Notes: generated from the sequence alone by a model not told the origin. A stretch of DNA of 22,087 nt from Acidobacteriota bacterium (GCA_021827245.1 JAKAWN010000056.1:1-22087); one strand, 5' to 3'. Shown: positions 14,392-22,087, numbered from the stretch's first letter. Numbers and translations are program-made.

Positions 14392-15969
14392 ATGGAGTCT
14401 GACACTCGCAGGATTAAGGCAATAATCGGCGCCGGTACGCTGGTGCTTTTATTCAACCTTCCGGCGATGCTGGCGGCGCAAAGCCAGCCCGTCCGAACGG
14501 CGAACGGGCTGGTTTCCGGTGTGGCAATCGGCCACGGCCTGGAAGTTTATAAGGGCATTCCATTTGCCGCGCCGCCCGTGGGTAAGTTGCGCTGGCAGGC
14601 GCCCCAGCCTGCTGCGTCCTGGCAGGGCGTGCGCAAAGCCGACAGTTTCGGCGCGCCCTGCATGCAAAAGGCATCGCCCCATCGGCTGGGGCCGTGGACG
14701 CGCGTCTTCCTGTCGAAGATGCAGCCGAGCGAAAACTGCCTCTACCTGAACATCTGGACCACGGAGAAGCGGCCCCAGACCCCGCGCCCGGTGATGGTGT
14801 GGATTTACGGCGGCGGCTTTACCAGCGGGGCCGGCAGCGTCGAGATCTACAACGGTGCTGCGCTGGCCAGCAAAGGCGTGGTAGTGGTGAACTTCAATTA
14901 CCGCCTTGGCTCTTTTGGCTTTCTCGCCTATCCGAAACTGACCCAGGAATCGCCGCACCATTCTTCCGGAAATTACGGGCTGCTCGACCAGATTGCCGCG
15001 CTCAAATGGGTGCAGCGGAATATCACGGCTTTCGGCGGCGATGCGAACGCGGTCACCATATTCGGCCAGTCCGCCGGAGCGGCCAGCGTCTGGGCGCTGA
15101 CGCAATCGCCGCTGGCCGAGGGCCTGTTTGAGCGTGCCATCATCATGAGCGGCCCGGCGGTGATTCCGTTCCCGGGCATCTCTGCCCAAGGTTCGCTGGC
15201 CAATGCCCAGAAGGAAGGTGAGGAATTTGCCGCCAAACTGGGCGCCCATTCGGTTGCGCAACTGCGCGTCCTGCCAGCGGAGAAGCTGTTGGAGGATTCG
15301 GAGCACTTGCGCTGGGCGCCCATCCGCGACGGGTGGGTGCTTCGCGCAGGATGGCATCCCGCGCACCAGGTAACCGTGATCAACGGGATGGTGGCAGATG
15401 ACATCGGGATCGGCTACTACGGCAACGGGCCGGAACCGGCCATGACCCTACCGGATTATCACAAGCGGCTACAGGAAATCTGCGGAGCTGAAGTTTCCGA
15501 ATGCCTGAAGCTTTATCCCGCGCAGGACAATCAGCAGGCCGCCGTGGCGCGGAGCACCCCCCTGCAGGACCGCGCCCGCATCTCGCTTTACAAATGGGCC
15601 GCGGAGCAGACTCACCTGAGCCCGCAAGTTTACACCTACTACTTCAATCGCAAAATCCCCTGGCCGCAGCACCCCGAATATCGTGTGTTCCATTCTTCCG
15701 AGCTGCCTTATGTTTTCGATAATCTCGACCTCATGCAGCGCCCCTGGCAGCCGGTGGACTACCGCGTGGCGCGCGAAATGTCCGCTTACTGGACGAACTT
15801 TGCCAAAACCGGCAACCCCAATGGCCACGGCCTGCCCGACTGGCCCGCCGTGCAGGCAGGCAAGCTGAGCATCATGGAGCTAGGGGCCCGGATGGAGCCT
15901 ATACCGCTGGCCACCGCGGCCCGGCGGCAGTTCTGGATGGACTATCTCAAAAAGCCCCTAGGCTTTTAG
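14392..15969 (+). CDS. Secreted type-B carboxylesterase
   Basis: A 525-residue alpha/beta hydrolase of the carboxylesterase type-B family. A signal peptide with a basic start (TRRIK) and hydrophobic core ends near AMLAAQS (about residue 30). Family marks, numbered from this start: ENCLYLNIW (about 114-122), the oxyanion-hole GGGF (140-143), the nucleophile S227 in GQSAG, an acidic position in MVADDIG (D336/D337, where relatives usually have Glu) and H434 in HSSELPYVF. It should hydrolyse carboxylic esters outside the cytoplasm; substrates of bacterial members range widely, including acylated plant material. The frame opens at 14326, but ATG at 14392 (or TTG at 14389) is preferred because GGGAGG precedes it and the signal peptide follows. 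The TlpA-like gene starts 57 bp after its stop, so co-transcription is possible. Confidence 0.92.
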   Translation: MESDTRRIKAIIGAGTLVLLFNLPAMLAAQSQPVRTANGLVSGVAIGHGLEVYKGIPFAAPPVGKLRWQAPQPAASWQGVRKADSFGAPCMQKASPHRLGPWTRVFLSKMQPSENCLYLNIWTTEKRPQTPRPVMVWIYGGGFTSGAGSVEIYNGAALASKGVVVVNFNYRLGSFGFLAYPKLTQESPHHSSGNYGLLDQIAALKWVQRNITAFGGDANAVTIFGQSAGAASVWALTQSPLAEGLFERAIIMSGPAVIPFPGISAQGSLANAQKEGEEFAAKLGAHSVAQLRVLPAEKLLEDSEHLRWAPIRDGWVLRAGWHPAHQVTVINGMVADDIGIGYYGNGPEPAMTLPDYHKRLQEICGAEVSECLKLYPAQDNQQAAVARSTPLQDRARISLYKWAAEQTHLSPQVYTYYFNRKIPWPQHPEYRVFHSSELPYVFDNLDLMQRPWQPVDYRVAREMSAYWTNFAKTGNPNGHGLPDWPAVQAGKLSIMELGARMEPIPLATAARRQFWMDYLKKPLGF

Positions 15970-16026
15970 CAGAGCGGTGGTTGTGTCCGGAGTTTGGCAC
16001 TCGCTCAAACCATGAGGAGACCTGGG

Positions 16027-16950
16027 ATGGATGAGAAAGCGCTGAATATTTTTCGATTGAAGGCGAGCCGCGCGATGGCTCTGGTTGCGGCCTTTTGCCT
16101 GCTTACCGCGGGCGCGTCGACTGTTGGCTCGCAAAGCCTCTGGGGGCAGCAACAGCGGATTGTGTGGACCCCGCAAGAAAAGACCCTCATCAAGAAAATC
16201 GACAGCCTGCGCCAGTTGACGACCGATGCTCGCGGGCACGAGACAAAGCAACTGGCGCTTGAGATCCGGCAACTGCGGGCGTCGGCGAACAAGGTGCAAC
16301 TGGCTTTTGGCCTTGCCACGCTTTCGACCGAAGGCAATCCCGGCGGCCGCGAAACCTTGCAGGCGGTCACCGCCACCCTGGCCGACGCGCTCCGCGAACA
16401 TCCGCTGCCCGCAAAAGATGGCCAGCCCGCTATGCCTTATCTTGAGCTCGCCTCGCTGGTGCACGTCGAGCACATGCAAGCGTCGTTGCAGTCGCCGGAA
16501 TTTGCGGCGGCCATGGCGCAGCTCAAACAGCAGGATGAGCAACGCCAGCAGGCCAATTTCACCCTGGTGGATTTGCAGGGCCGAAAATGGACTCTGAAAA
16601 ATCTGCGCGGCAAGGTGGTTCTGGTGAATTTCTGGGCCACCTGGTGCCCACCCTGCCGCAAGGAAACGCCGGACCTGGAATCGCTCTTCAAGCAGTTCAA
16701 GGGACAGGGCTTTGTGGTGCTGGGTATCTCCGATCAGGCCAGGAGTAAGGTGCAGCCCTTTGCCCGCCAATTCGGCGTCACCTATCCGCTGCTGCTCGAT
16801 CCGGGACGCAAGGTCAACAAGCTTTATTCGGTGGAGGGCATTCCGGTGAGCTTTGTTTACAACCGCCAGGGCAAGCTCGTGGCCGAGTCCATGGACATGC
16901 GCACCCGGAAACAGTTTCTGACCATGCTCGCCGAAGCAGGACTCAAATAG
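16027..16950 (+). CDS. TlpA-like exported thiol-disulfide protein with a long helical N-terminal region
   Basis: A 307-residue protein. A membrane anchor or signal peptide lies at about 16-36 (AMALVAAFCLLTAGA). Residues about 47-175 are mostly helical and unlike known domains. The AhpC/TSA-redoxin-type thioredoxin fold covers 177-307: TLVDLQGRKW, VLVNFWATWCPPC with the redox pair C207-C210, and the cis-proline P273 in GIPVSFVY. TlpA/ResA-like proteins reduce or exchange disulfides in the envelope, for example in cytochrome c maturation. Three starts are possible (TTG 15994, ATG 16012, ATG 16027); the last is best because GAGGAG sits 8 nt upstream. No cytochrome gene is near, so its client is unknown. 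Confidence 0.88.
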   Translation: MDEKALNIFRLKASRAMALVAAFCLLTAGASTVGSQSLWGQQQRIVWTPQEKTLIKKIDSLRQLTTDARGHETKQLALEIRQLRASANKVQLAFGLATLSTEGNPGGRETLQAVTATLADALREHPLPAKDGQPAMPYLELASLVHVEHMQASLQSPEFAAAMAQLKQQDEQRQQANFTLVDLQGRKWTLKNLRGKVVLVNFWATWCPPCRKETPDLESLFKQFKGQGFVVLGISDQARSKVQPFARQFGVTYPLLLDPGRKVNKLYSVEGIPVSFVYNRQGKLVAESMDMRTRKQFLTMLAEAGLK

Positions 16951-17087
16951 GCGCGGCTGAAGGCTTGCTCTCGACAGGTTCGAAACCTTAACTTGCAATG
17001 GCACCCAGCCGAGCGGCACGAACCCCGGACCGCTGATACCGAGATGCTGTATATTCTGCAGACTATCGAGACCCAGGAGGTGCGATA

Positions 17088-17855
17088 GTGCTGCGTTCAT
17101 GCAAACTCAGTCATTCCTGCAAGCCGGCCGCTCTTACGATGGGAGTGCTGGCCATGTTATTTGTAGCCGCGACGGCACTGGCGGAGCCTACGGGCGGGCC
17201 GCCGCATCTCAAGCTGTTGCCGCGCCCGGCAGGCGCCATCACGCTGAGCGACGTGAGCCAGAGCGCGTTGCGCAAGACAATCGAAGGGCTTATCTCCTGC
17301 GGCACGCGCCATTCGCTCCCTTCCTGGACCAATCCCAAACGCGGCATCGGCTGCGGCCGCGATCACATTGTGGCGGAGTTCAACCAAATCGCCCGGGAAT
17401 CCGGCGGGCGGCTGAAGGTGATGGTGGACCACTTTGAAGCCGAGGCGGCCACGACGGGCAACAAGATGGTTCCGCTGGAAAACGTTTACGCCATTCTGCC
17501 CGGCAGCGATCCCGTGCTGGCCAAAACCGCCTTCGTTGTTTCGGGCCATTTTGATTCGCGGGCGACAAACATCATGGCCCCGTCACAGCCCCGCGACGTG
17601 TGGCTCGCCGGAGAAGTCACGCCCAGCGCCAGGATCAGTTGGAGCGCGCCCGATGGCCCGTATCGCGCGGGCTTTGAACTGCTGCGGCGCGGAACCACCA
17701 ACTCGCGATGGTCGGTCTTTGCCTTCGTCAAAAACCCCGAGACTTACGTCTTTAAAGACCTTTCTACCGACAATTATTTCTTCGCCGTGCGCTTCGTGGG
17801 CAAGAACGGTGCGCGGTCGATTGCCGTGCAGGCGGTGCTGCGGGTACGAAGATGA
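17088..17855 (+). pseudogene. M28-type peptidase with its catalytic centre deleted in frame
   Basis: A 255-codon open frame with a signal peptide (about 1-32). Residues 58-160 match the N-terminal part of secreted M28 metallopeptidases: LISCGTRHS, NPKRGIG, the LENVYAILPGSDP strand and VVSGHFDSRATNIM, where H154 and D156 begin the zinc site. The family then continues with a GANDDxSG-type segment, a Glu pair and a later metal His, over roughly 250 residues; all are absent. At about residue 164 (nt 17574-17580) the frame jumps straight to a C-terminal fibronectin-like domain (PSQPRDVW ... NYFFAVRFVGKNG). The frame is intact across the junction and AGGAGG precedes the GTG by 7 nt, so a short protein may still be made, but it cannot be a normal peptidase. 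An assembly collapse is the alternative. Confidence 0.72.
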
Positions 17856-17911
17856 AATCACGGTCGCGCAGACTCCCTGGTTTGCGAAGGTCTGCGGCCC
17901 TTGCTTGTAGA

Positions 17912-17928
17912 GGCGCTCCATGAGCGCC
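17912..17928. repeat. Small GC-rich hairpin after the M28 remnant
   Basis: GGCGCT (17912-17917) and AGCGCC (17923-17928) form a 6-bp stem with a CCATG loop. There is no T tract, so it is a weak terminator candidate at best, lying between convergent genes. Confidence 0.4.
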
Positions 17929-17990
17929 GGGGTTTGCTAGAAGAAATATCGGCGGCCATAGGCCATCGCCACAGCGACGCGGCTGGCTGC

Positions 17991-20078
17991 TTAGTTTTGC
18001 GGTGGCGCCGGGGGAGGGGTTAGATCTTGAGACGAAGGAGGAGCTGGCAGCGTTGGCTTCAGTTCCTCGGGTGATGGAGGAGGAGGCAGCGGCGGCTTAT
18101 ATTCTTTCATTTTCTTTTGCGCTTTTTCCTGTTCCTTCTGGGCCTGCTGCTGGGCCGCCTGCGCCCGCTCCAAGGATTGTTTAAGCCGCTGCTGCATCTC
18201 CGCGCTGTTCAGCTTCTCGGCGGCCTTCTGAGCAATTTTGGCCTGTTTCATGGCCTCTTCGACCTGCTTTTGAATCTCCGCCTGGTCGATCTTCGCAGCG
18301 GCCTCCTGGGCGATCCTGGCTCGCTTCATGGCTTCGTCAACCTGCCGCTGGATTTTGGCTTCGTCGATTTTTGGGGCGGTAATCTGCGCCATCTTTAATT
18401 GCTTCATGGCCTCATCGATCTGCTGCTGAATTTTCGCCTGGTTGACCTTTGAAGCCACCTGCTGAGCGATCCTGGCCTGCCGCAGGGCTTGATCGATTTG
18501 CTCCTGAATCTTTGCCTGGTCGATCTTCGCAGCGGCCTTTCGAGCTATTTCGGCTTGCTTCCTGGCTTGCTCAACCTGCCGCTGGATTTCCGCCTGATTG
18601 ATCTTGCCGGACAATCTGTTGTCTTTTGCTGCTTCCGCTTTGCTCTGTTGGGACTGGGCTGGCGGGTCATTCGCAGAGGTTGACTTCGGAGAAGCCTTCC
18701 TAGACTTTTCGGGAAGTTTGAAGTTGATGGTGATGCTGATCTTTACCAGGACGGGCTCGCCATTGAGCGTTGCGGGCTTGAATTTCCAGTTGCGAACGGC
18801 GTTCATGGCGCTTTCGTCCAGACCTTCGCCCAATGGTTTGGACACTTCGCTGACGTCCGTCACATTGCCTTTCGTGTCGACCGTGCACAGAAGTTCCACC
18901 GTCCCCGTGACGTGCTTTTCCCTCGCCTGGTGCGTGTACAGGGGCTGTTGTTTGTAAATTGGAACGGGGGGACGCACCTTCCCGCCCGCCTTCTGGATCT
19001 GGTCGTTGACGCTGGTCTGGCCGTTTCGGGACTCAGTCTCCTCATGACTTCCGGATGGCAGAGCCGCCACAGCGCCGCTTTCGGATGAAGCTGCCGCTGA
19101 AGAGACGTCCGGTGCCGCGGCCTGCGGCGCGGAGGTCTTGAGGGGAAAAGCCCAGACCAAAGTGACTCCCGCGGTCAACAAAACCACGGCAGCCGTTGAA
19201 ATCGAAACCGCTAGTTTCTTGCGTGACATGTGCGCCTCCTTCATCATCAGCGCCACCCGCTCGGCCAGCTGACTTTCGCGCAGGAATAGTGGGGCGGGCA
19301 GGTTTTCGGCCAGCCGCTTCTGCCCTGCCATTTCGAGCAAGGCTTTCAGATAGGGCCGCCGCGCTTGACTGCGGCGGACGGCTTCCGCATCCACCACCTG
19401 CTCGCGGCTGAGGCGGGCGCTGCGCACGACCCACCAGAGCGGAATGTGAAACCAGAGCAGCGTGAGCACCAGTTCCTCGAACATATTCCACAGCCAGTCG
19501 CGGCGCTGCACATGCAGCAGTTCGTGCAGGGCGATGGCCTTCTGCATCGAAGGTTCCATCTTCAGAAATCGCATCGGGAAAAGGATCGCCGGACGGATAA
19601 AACCGAAAGTTGCAGGGATCTGAAGCTGGCAGGAGATGAATAATGCCGGGAATACGGGCACGAGTCGCCGCGCTTCCTCAACCGCTTGCGGCACCTGCTC
19701 GATTGGTTGTGCCTGACGGCGATAAAGCCAAAGCCGGCAGAGACCGAGAGCGATCCATAACGTTCGTAAAAGGATGCCGGCGCAAATCAGTAAAAGAACG
19801 ATGTCCGCGAGCGAAGGGCCTGACGGCGCAGCAGTTGCGGATGCAGCGAAAGTGACATTGCCGGTCACCGAGCCGGAAGTTTGCAGAAATTCCTGTCGCC
19901 AAGGCTGAAGCAGCGGCAGGAGAACGCAGATCGCCAGCAAGGCATGCCAGTAAGCGAGGCGCACCCGCGGAACGCGCAGCCGCAGCAGCCACGCCATGAT
20001 GACTCCCACGCCGACAAGGGCGGCGACCTGAATGCAGTAAGCCACGAAGTCCAGAAACCACAACGGATGATAGCTCAT
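17991..20078 (-). CDS. BlaR-like M56 metallopeptidase fused to TonB-C and six 26-residue repeats
   Basis: A 695-residue membrane protein. The N-terminal part has hydrophobic segments at about 13-33, 42-60, 92-115 and 198-218 and the zinc motif HELLH at 185-189, as in M56 (BlaR1/MecR1) peptidases, with EQVVDAEAV (226-234) likely giving the third ligand. A further membrane segment lies at about 290-311. A TonB C-terminal-like domain follows (about 373-455, including GTVELLCTVDTKGNV and AVRNWKFKPA). Then come six tandem 26-residue repeats from 493 to 648 (consensus near INQAKIQxQVDEAMKQAKIAQxAAxK), which should be one long helix or coiled coil, and a Pro-rich end (660-695). M56 proteins relieve repression by cleaving a BlaI-type repressor. 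The start codon overlaps the blaI stop as ATGA, so the two are co-translated. The sensed signal is unknown, and no penicillin-binding sensor domain is present. Confidence 0.9.
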   Translation of the reverse strand: MSYHPLWFLDFVAYCIQVAALVGVGVIMAWLLRLRVPRVRLAYWHALLAICVLLPLLQPWRQEFLQTSGSVTGNVTFAASATAAPSGPSLADIVLLLICAGILLRTLWIALGLCRLWLYRRQAQPIEQVPQAVEEARRLVPVFPALFISCQLQIPATFGFIRPAILFPMRFLKMEPSMQKAIALHELLHVQRRDWLWNMFEELVLTLLWFHIPLWWVVRSARLSREQVVDAEAVRRSQARRPYLKALLEMAGQKRLAENLPAPLFLRESQLAERVALMMKEAHMSRKKLAVSISTAAVVLLTAGVTLVWAFPLKTSAPQAAAPDVSSAAASSESGAVAALPSGSHEETESRNGQTSVNDQIQKAGGKVRPPVPIYKQQPLYTHQAREKHVTGTVELLCTVDTKGNVTDVSEVSKPLGEGLDESAMNAVRNWKFKPATLNGEPVLVKISITINFKLPEKSRKASPKSTSANDPPAQSQQSKAEAAKDNRLSGKINQAEIQRQVEQARKQAEIARKAAAKIDQAKIQEQIDQALRQARIAQQVASKVNQAKIQQQIDEAMKQLKMAQITAPKIDEAKIQRQVDEAMKRARIAQEAAAKIDQAEIQKQVEEAMKQAKIAQKAAEKLNSAEMQQRLKQSLERAQAAQQQAQKEQEKAQKKMKEYKPPLPPPPSPEELKPTLPAPPSSQDLTPPPAPPQN
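18135..18602 (-). repeat. Six in-frame 78-bp repeats within the M56 gene
   Basis: Six consecutive 78-bp units encode the 26-residue repeats of the M56 protein. Each begins with a codon for Ile, Val or Leu followed by (D/N)(Q/E/S)A(K/E)(I/M)Q. The DNA copies have diverged but keep exact length, which points to selection on the protein repeat rather than a recent expansion. Confidence 0.88.
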
Positions 20079-20452
20079 TGGCCCTCCTCGATCATGCGAG
20101 TGATTTCCTTGAGCTCTTTTTCGGACAGGCGGCGGTCCTGGACCAGATGGACGACCAGTGGCTCGGCTGAGCCGTTGAAAACGCGGTCCACAAATTCGCG
20201 GACCATGGAGCGAATCACCTGCTTGCGCGGCCGCGCCGACTGGTAGACGTAAGCCCGGCCGTCCGTCTGCCTTTTCTTGAGAAAGCGTTTCTGCTCCAGG
20301 ATATTCATCATGGTCATGACGGTGGTGTAGGCGATGGGGCGCTGCTCGCGCAGCTTTTCATAGACGCCGCGAACCGTCGCCTGGCGGAGTTCCCAGACGA
20401 CCTTCATGATTTCGAGTTCCTGCCCAGTAAGTGTACGGCTTGGTGTCCTCAT
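20075..20452 (-). CDS. blaI: BlaI/MecI/CopY-family transcriptional repressor
   Basis: A 125-residue winged-helix repressor of the penicillinase-repressor family. Residues 8-72 form the DNA-binding domain (LTGQELEIMKVVW; recognition helix near AYTTVMTMMNIL, 41-52; wing near DGRAYVYQS, 64-72), and the rest is the dimerisation helix region (LSEKELKEITRMIEEG). In known systems the M56 partner triggers cleavage of BlaI and frees the promoter. The neighbouring M56 gene overlaps by 4 bp. A palindrome and promoter lie immediately upstream of the start, and the -10 box is so close that the message is probably leaderless. The symbol states the family only; there is no beta-lactamase gene in view, and BlaI-M56 pairs in such bacteria often control other genes. 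Confidence 0.93.
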   Translation of the reverse strand: MRTPSRTLTGQELEIMKVVWELRQATVRGVYEKLREQRPIAYTTVMTMMNILEQKRFLKKRQTDGRAYVYQSARPRKQVIRSMVREFVDRVFNGSAEPLVVHLVQDRRLSEKELKEITRMIEEGQ

Positions 20453-20458
20453 ACTTAA

Positions 20459-20488
20459 AGTCTAGTACTAATTATTTAGTATTGTCAA
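20459..20488 (-). promoter_or_regulatory. blaI promoter with embedded palindromic operator
   Basis: On the minus strand TTGACA (20488-20483) and TAGACT (20464-20459) are 18 nt apart. The spacer holds TACTAA-TTAT-TTAGTA (20466-20481), with perfect 6-bp arms that resemble the TACTA/TAGTA operators of BlaI-type repressors. Only 6 nt separate the -10 box from the ATG and there is no ribosome binding site, which suggests a leaderless, autorepressed transcript. Confidence 0.75.
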
Positions 20489-20518
20489 GCGGTCTTTCGG
20501 CTGGACCGCAAACATCAC

Positions 20519-20546
20519 ATTTTGAGATCGGGGATTTGAGATCCAG
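20519..20546. repeat. Short run of 7-bp-phased AT-rich units
   Basis: The bases divide into ATTTTGA, GATCGGG, GATTTGA and GATCCAG. This is a degenerate version of the runs at 8844 and 14293, again between genes. Confidence 0.45.
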
Positions 20547-20650
20547 GAAAAGCCCGCAGACTTCCTTGAGCATCGGGTTTGCACTCCCGGCTACGCTTGC
20601 AGCGGCTGACGATAAAGGATCCTCCGCCATAAAAATAGGGTGCAAGCGTT

Positions 20651-20679
20651 TTGACACAGGGGCGCTGGTGTGTGAAGAT
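20651..20679 (+). promoter_or_regulatory. Promoter of the UPF0182 gene
   Basis: TTGACA (20651-20656) is followed after 17 nt by GAAGAT (20674-20679), which is a poor -10 but is preceded by TGT, giving an extended -10. The start codon follows 17 nt later, with GGAG in between. Confidence 0.5.
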
Positions 20680-20696
20680 ATCGGCGGAGAAATGCT

Positions 20697-22087
20697 TTGA
20701 AACAAGACCGAATTCAACGTTATATCGTGGCGGGAGTTCTTCTACTGCTGGTGGTTGCGCCCCTATTGACGGACGGCGTCAGCCTGCTGGTGAACTGGCT
20801 GTGGTTTGGACAGCTGGGTTATCTCGTTATTTATAAAAACATCCTTTTTGCCAAGATCGGCCTGAGCGGTCTGGGCGGCATCGGTTTCATCATTCTGGTT
20901 GGGGCCAACGTTCTGGTGGCGCGGGCGCTTTCCGAACGTTACGGATACCACGTCTATCGTGGCACCATCGACTTGCCGGGGCTTGACCGTTTTGCGGAAG
21001 CTTTCCGCTGGCTGGTCTGGCTGGGCGTTCTACTGGTGGGTTACGCCGTAGGACAGTGGGCCGCGTTTCACTGGCAGGACTACCTGCTGGCGGAGCACGC
21101 GGTTCCGGTGCACACCGCCGACCCGATTTTCCACATCGACCTGGGCTTCTACCTGTTCCAGCTCAATTATCACTGGTTCCTTTATCATCTGGGCCTGGTT
21201 GTCCTGATCTGCTGCCTGGTGAGCGCGGTGGTAGTCTATCTGCTAGAGGGCGGAGTCTGGGTGACGCCGCGGGGGCCGAACGTCGCTCCGGCGGCCCGCG
21301 CGCACTTGATGGTGCTGGGAGCGCTGCTGTTCGGCCTGCTGGCCTACCGCGCGCGCCTGGGCATGTACAGCCTGCTCTATTCCTCTCGCGGCCTGATTTA
21401 TGGTGCGGGCTACACCGACGTTCACGCCACCCTGCCTGTGCTCAAAATTATGCTGGTGCTCTGCGGGGTTACGGCACTGACCCTGATCTTCGGGGCCGTG
21501 CGCGGGCGGATACGGCCTGCCATTTACAGCGTACTGGCCCTGATCGCGGTTGGAATCCTCGGCGCCGGCATTTATCCCTCCATCATTCAGCACCTGGTGG
21601 TGACCCCCAACGAACTCAACAAGGAGGAGCCCTATATCGTCAACGCGATCAAATTTACCCGCAAGGCTTATGGGCTCGATCACTTTGTGGAGTATGACTT
21701 TCCGGCCTCCTCAGACCTGACTTCGGCCACGATTCTCGACAACTCAGCCACCATGAGGAACGTCCGGCTGTGGGATCACAAGCCGCTGCTCACCACCTTT
21801 GCACAGCTTCAGGAGATCCGCACCTACTACGACTTTGTCAGGGTTGACAACGATCGCTACGAAATCGACGGCGACTACCGCCAGGTCTCTCTTTCACCGC
21901 GTGAACTGTCCACAACCAGCCTGCCCAGCCGGAACTGGATCAACGACCATCTGATTTACACGCACGGCTATGGTCTCTGCATGGGCCCGGTGAATGAATT
22001 CACGTCCGACGGGTTGCCGGTGTTTTTCATCAAGGACGTTCCGCCGGTATCGTCCATACCTATCAAGATCACCCGGCCCGAGATTTA
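20697..22087 (+). CDS. UPF0182 family membrane protein (5' part, runs off the window)
   Basis: The first 463 codons of a UPF0182 (COG1615) protein; the family is usually about 900 residues, so roughly half is in view. Hydrophobic segments are seen at about 10-28, 55-78, 104-122, 160-183, 203-218, 248-266 and 276-293, after which a large extracytoplasmic part begins. Family blocks: GQLGYLVIY (38-46), TPNELNKEEPYI (303-314), TRKAYGLDHF (321-330), TYYDF plus DNDRYEIDGDYRQV (376-397), YTHGYG (421-426) and DGLPVFFIKDVPP (438-450), with the final RPEI matching the family RPEIYYGE. The start is TTG at 20697: an in-frame TGA lies at 20673-20675, no ATG fits, and GGAG is 7 nt upstream. The function of UPF0182 is not established. 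It starts divergently from blaI, about 240 bp away. Confidence 0.92.
   Translation, partial: MKQDRIQRYIVAGVLLLLVVAPLLTDGVSLLVNWLWFGQLGYLVIYKNILFAKIGLSGLGGIGFIILVGANVLVARALSERYGYHVYRGTIDLPGLDRFAEAFRWLVWLGVLLVGYAVGQWAAFHWQDYLLAEHAVPVHTADPIFHIDLGFYLFQLNYHWFLYHLGLVVLICCLVSAVVVYLLEGGVWVTPRGPNVAPAARAHLMVLGALLFGLLAYRARLGMYSLLYSSRGLIYGAGYTDVHATLPVLKIMLVLCGVTALTLIFGAVRGRIRPAIYSVLALIAVGILGAGIYPSIIQHLVVTPNELNKEEPYIVNAIKFTRKAYGLDHFVEYDFPASSDLTSATILDNSATMRNVRLWDHKPLLTTFAQLQEIRTYYDFVRVDNDRYEIDGDYRQVSLSPRELSTTSLPSRNWINDHLIYTHGYGLCMGPVNEFTSDGLPVFFIKDVPPVSSIPIKITRPEI

Noticed and set aside
14449..15366. A 305-codon minus-strand frame
   Set aside because: Antisense to the carboxylesterase and without domain features; typical of open shadow frames in GC-rich DNA.
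15958..17100. A 380-codon open frame on the minus strand
   Set aside because: It is antisense to the TlpA-like gene, which has a redox motif and family match; the minus frame has His/Arg-rich shadow composition and no family resemblance.
17991..20452. A beta-lactam resistance locus
   Set aside because: The BlaI/M56 pair is present, but there is no penicillin-binding sensor domain and no beta-lactamase or PBP gene in view; the target genes are unknown.
21056..21697. A 213-codon plus-strand frame
   Set aside because: Out of frame with the UPF0182 gene, whose own frame starts at TTG 20697 and carries the family blocks throughout; the alternative is Gly/Arg/Ala-rich shadow.

Overview
The window reads as a chromosomal piece of a GC-rich, diderm, soil-type heterotroph, most likely an Acidobacteriota member. 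This is inferred from family content and style, not from any marker gene: several small enzymes carry Tat signals of the RR(E/D)FL type, a BlaI repressor sits next to an M56 peptidase/TonB-C fusion, and SYLF, UPF0182 and M28-like secreted proteins are present. No rRNA, tRNA, CRISPR array, integrase or intact insertion sequence was seen.

Layout. 1-393 holds no supportable gene. Minus-strand genes at 394-3429 encode a two-CBS-domain protein, a Tat-exported sugar-isomerase-like TIM barrel and a Tat-exported Gfo/Idh/MocA oxidoreductase. The plus-strand class I fructose-bisphosphate aldolase (3631-4608) ends in a clear intrinsic terminator. On the minus strand follow a SYLF lipid-binding protein and two tandem Tat-exported NIPSNAP paralogues (4758-7392). 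A gene-poor, repeat-bearing stretch (7393-8152) precedes a small GIY-YIG protein (minus). A long plus-strand run then encodes a GH27 alpha-galactosidase with a ricin-type lectin tail, PurU, an SGNH hydrolase, DeoC, a type-B carboxylesterase, a TlpA-like thiol-disulfide protein and what looks like an M28 peptidase that has lost its catalytic centre by an in-frame deletion. On the minus strand, blaI overlaps a gene for an M56 metallopeptidase fused to TonB-C and six 26-residue repeats. A UPF0182 membrane protein starts divergently and runs off the right edge.

How the genes fit together. Much of the content is exported carbohydrate and ester processing (GH27, SGNH, carboxylesterase, Gfo/Idh plus isomerase) with central carbon enzymes (FBA, DeoC), but spacing and strand changes argue for many short transcription units rather than one operon. 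The only clear signalling unit is blaI-M56: the genes overlap by 4 bp, and a palindromic operator lies between a perfect -35 and a -10 that is only 6 nt from the start codon, suggesting leaderless, autoregulated transcription.

Most worth a second look: the repeat-tailed M56-TonB protein and its promoter, the gutted M28 gene, the SGNH hydrolase lacking its DxxH aspartate, the NIPSNAP pair, 7-bp-phased AT-rich repeats at four intergenic places, a 65-bp tandem repeat, and CCACGGTC hairpins on both sides of deoC.
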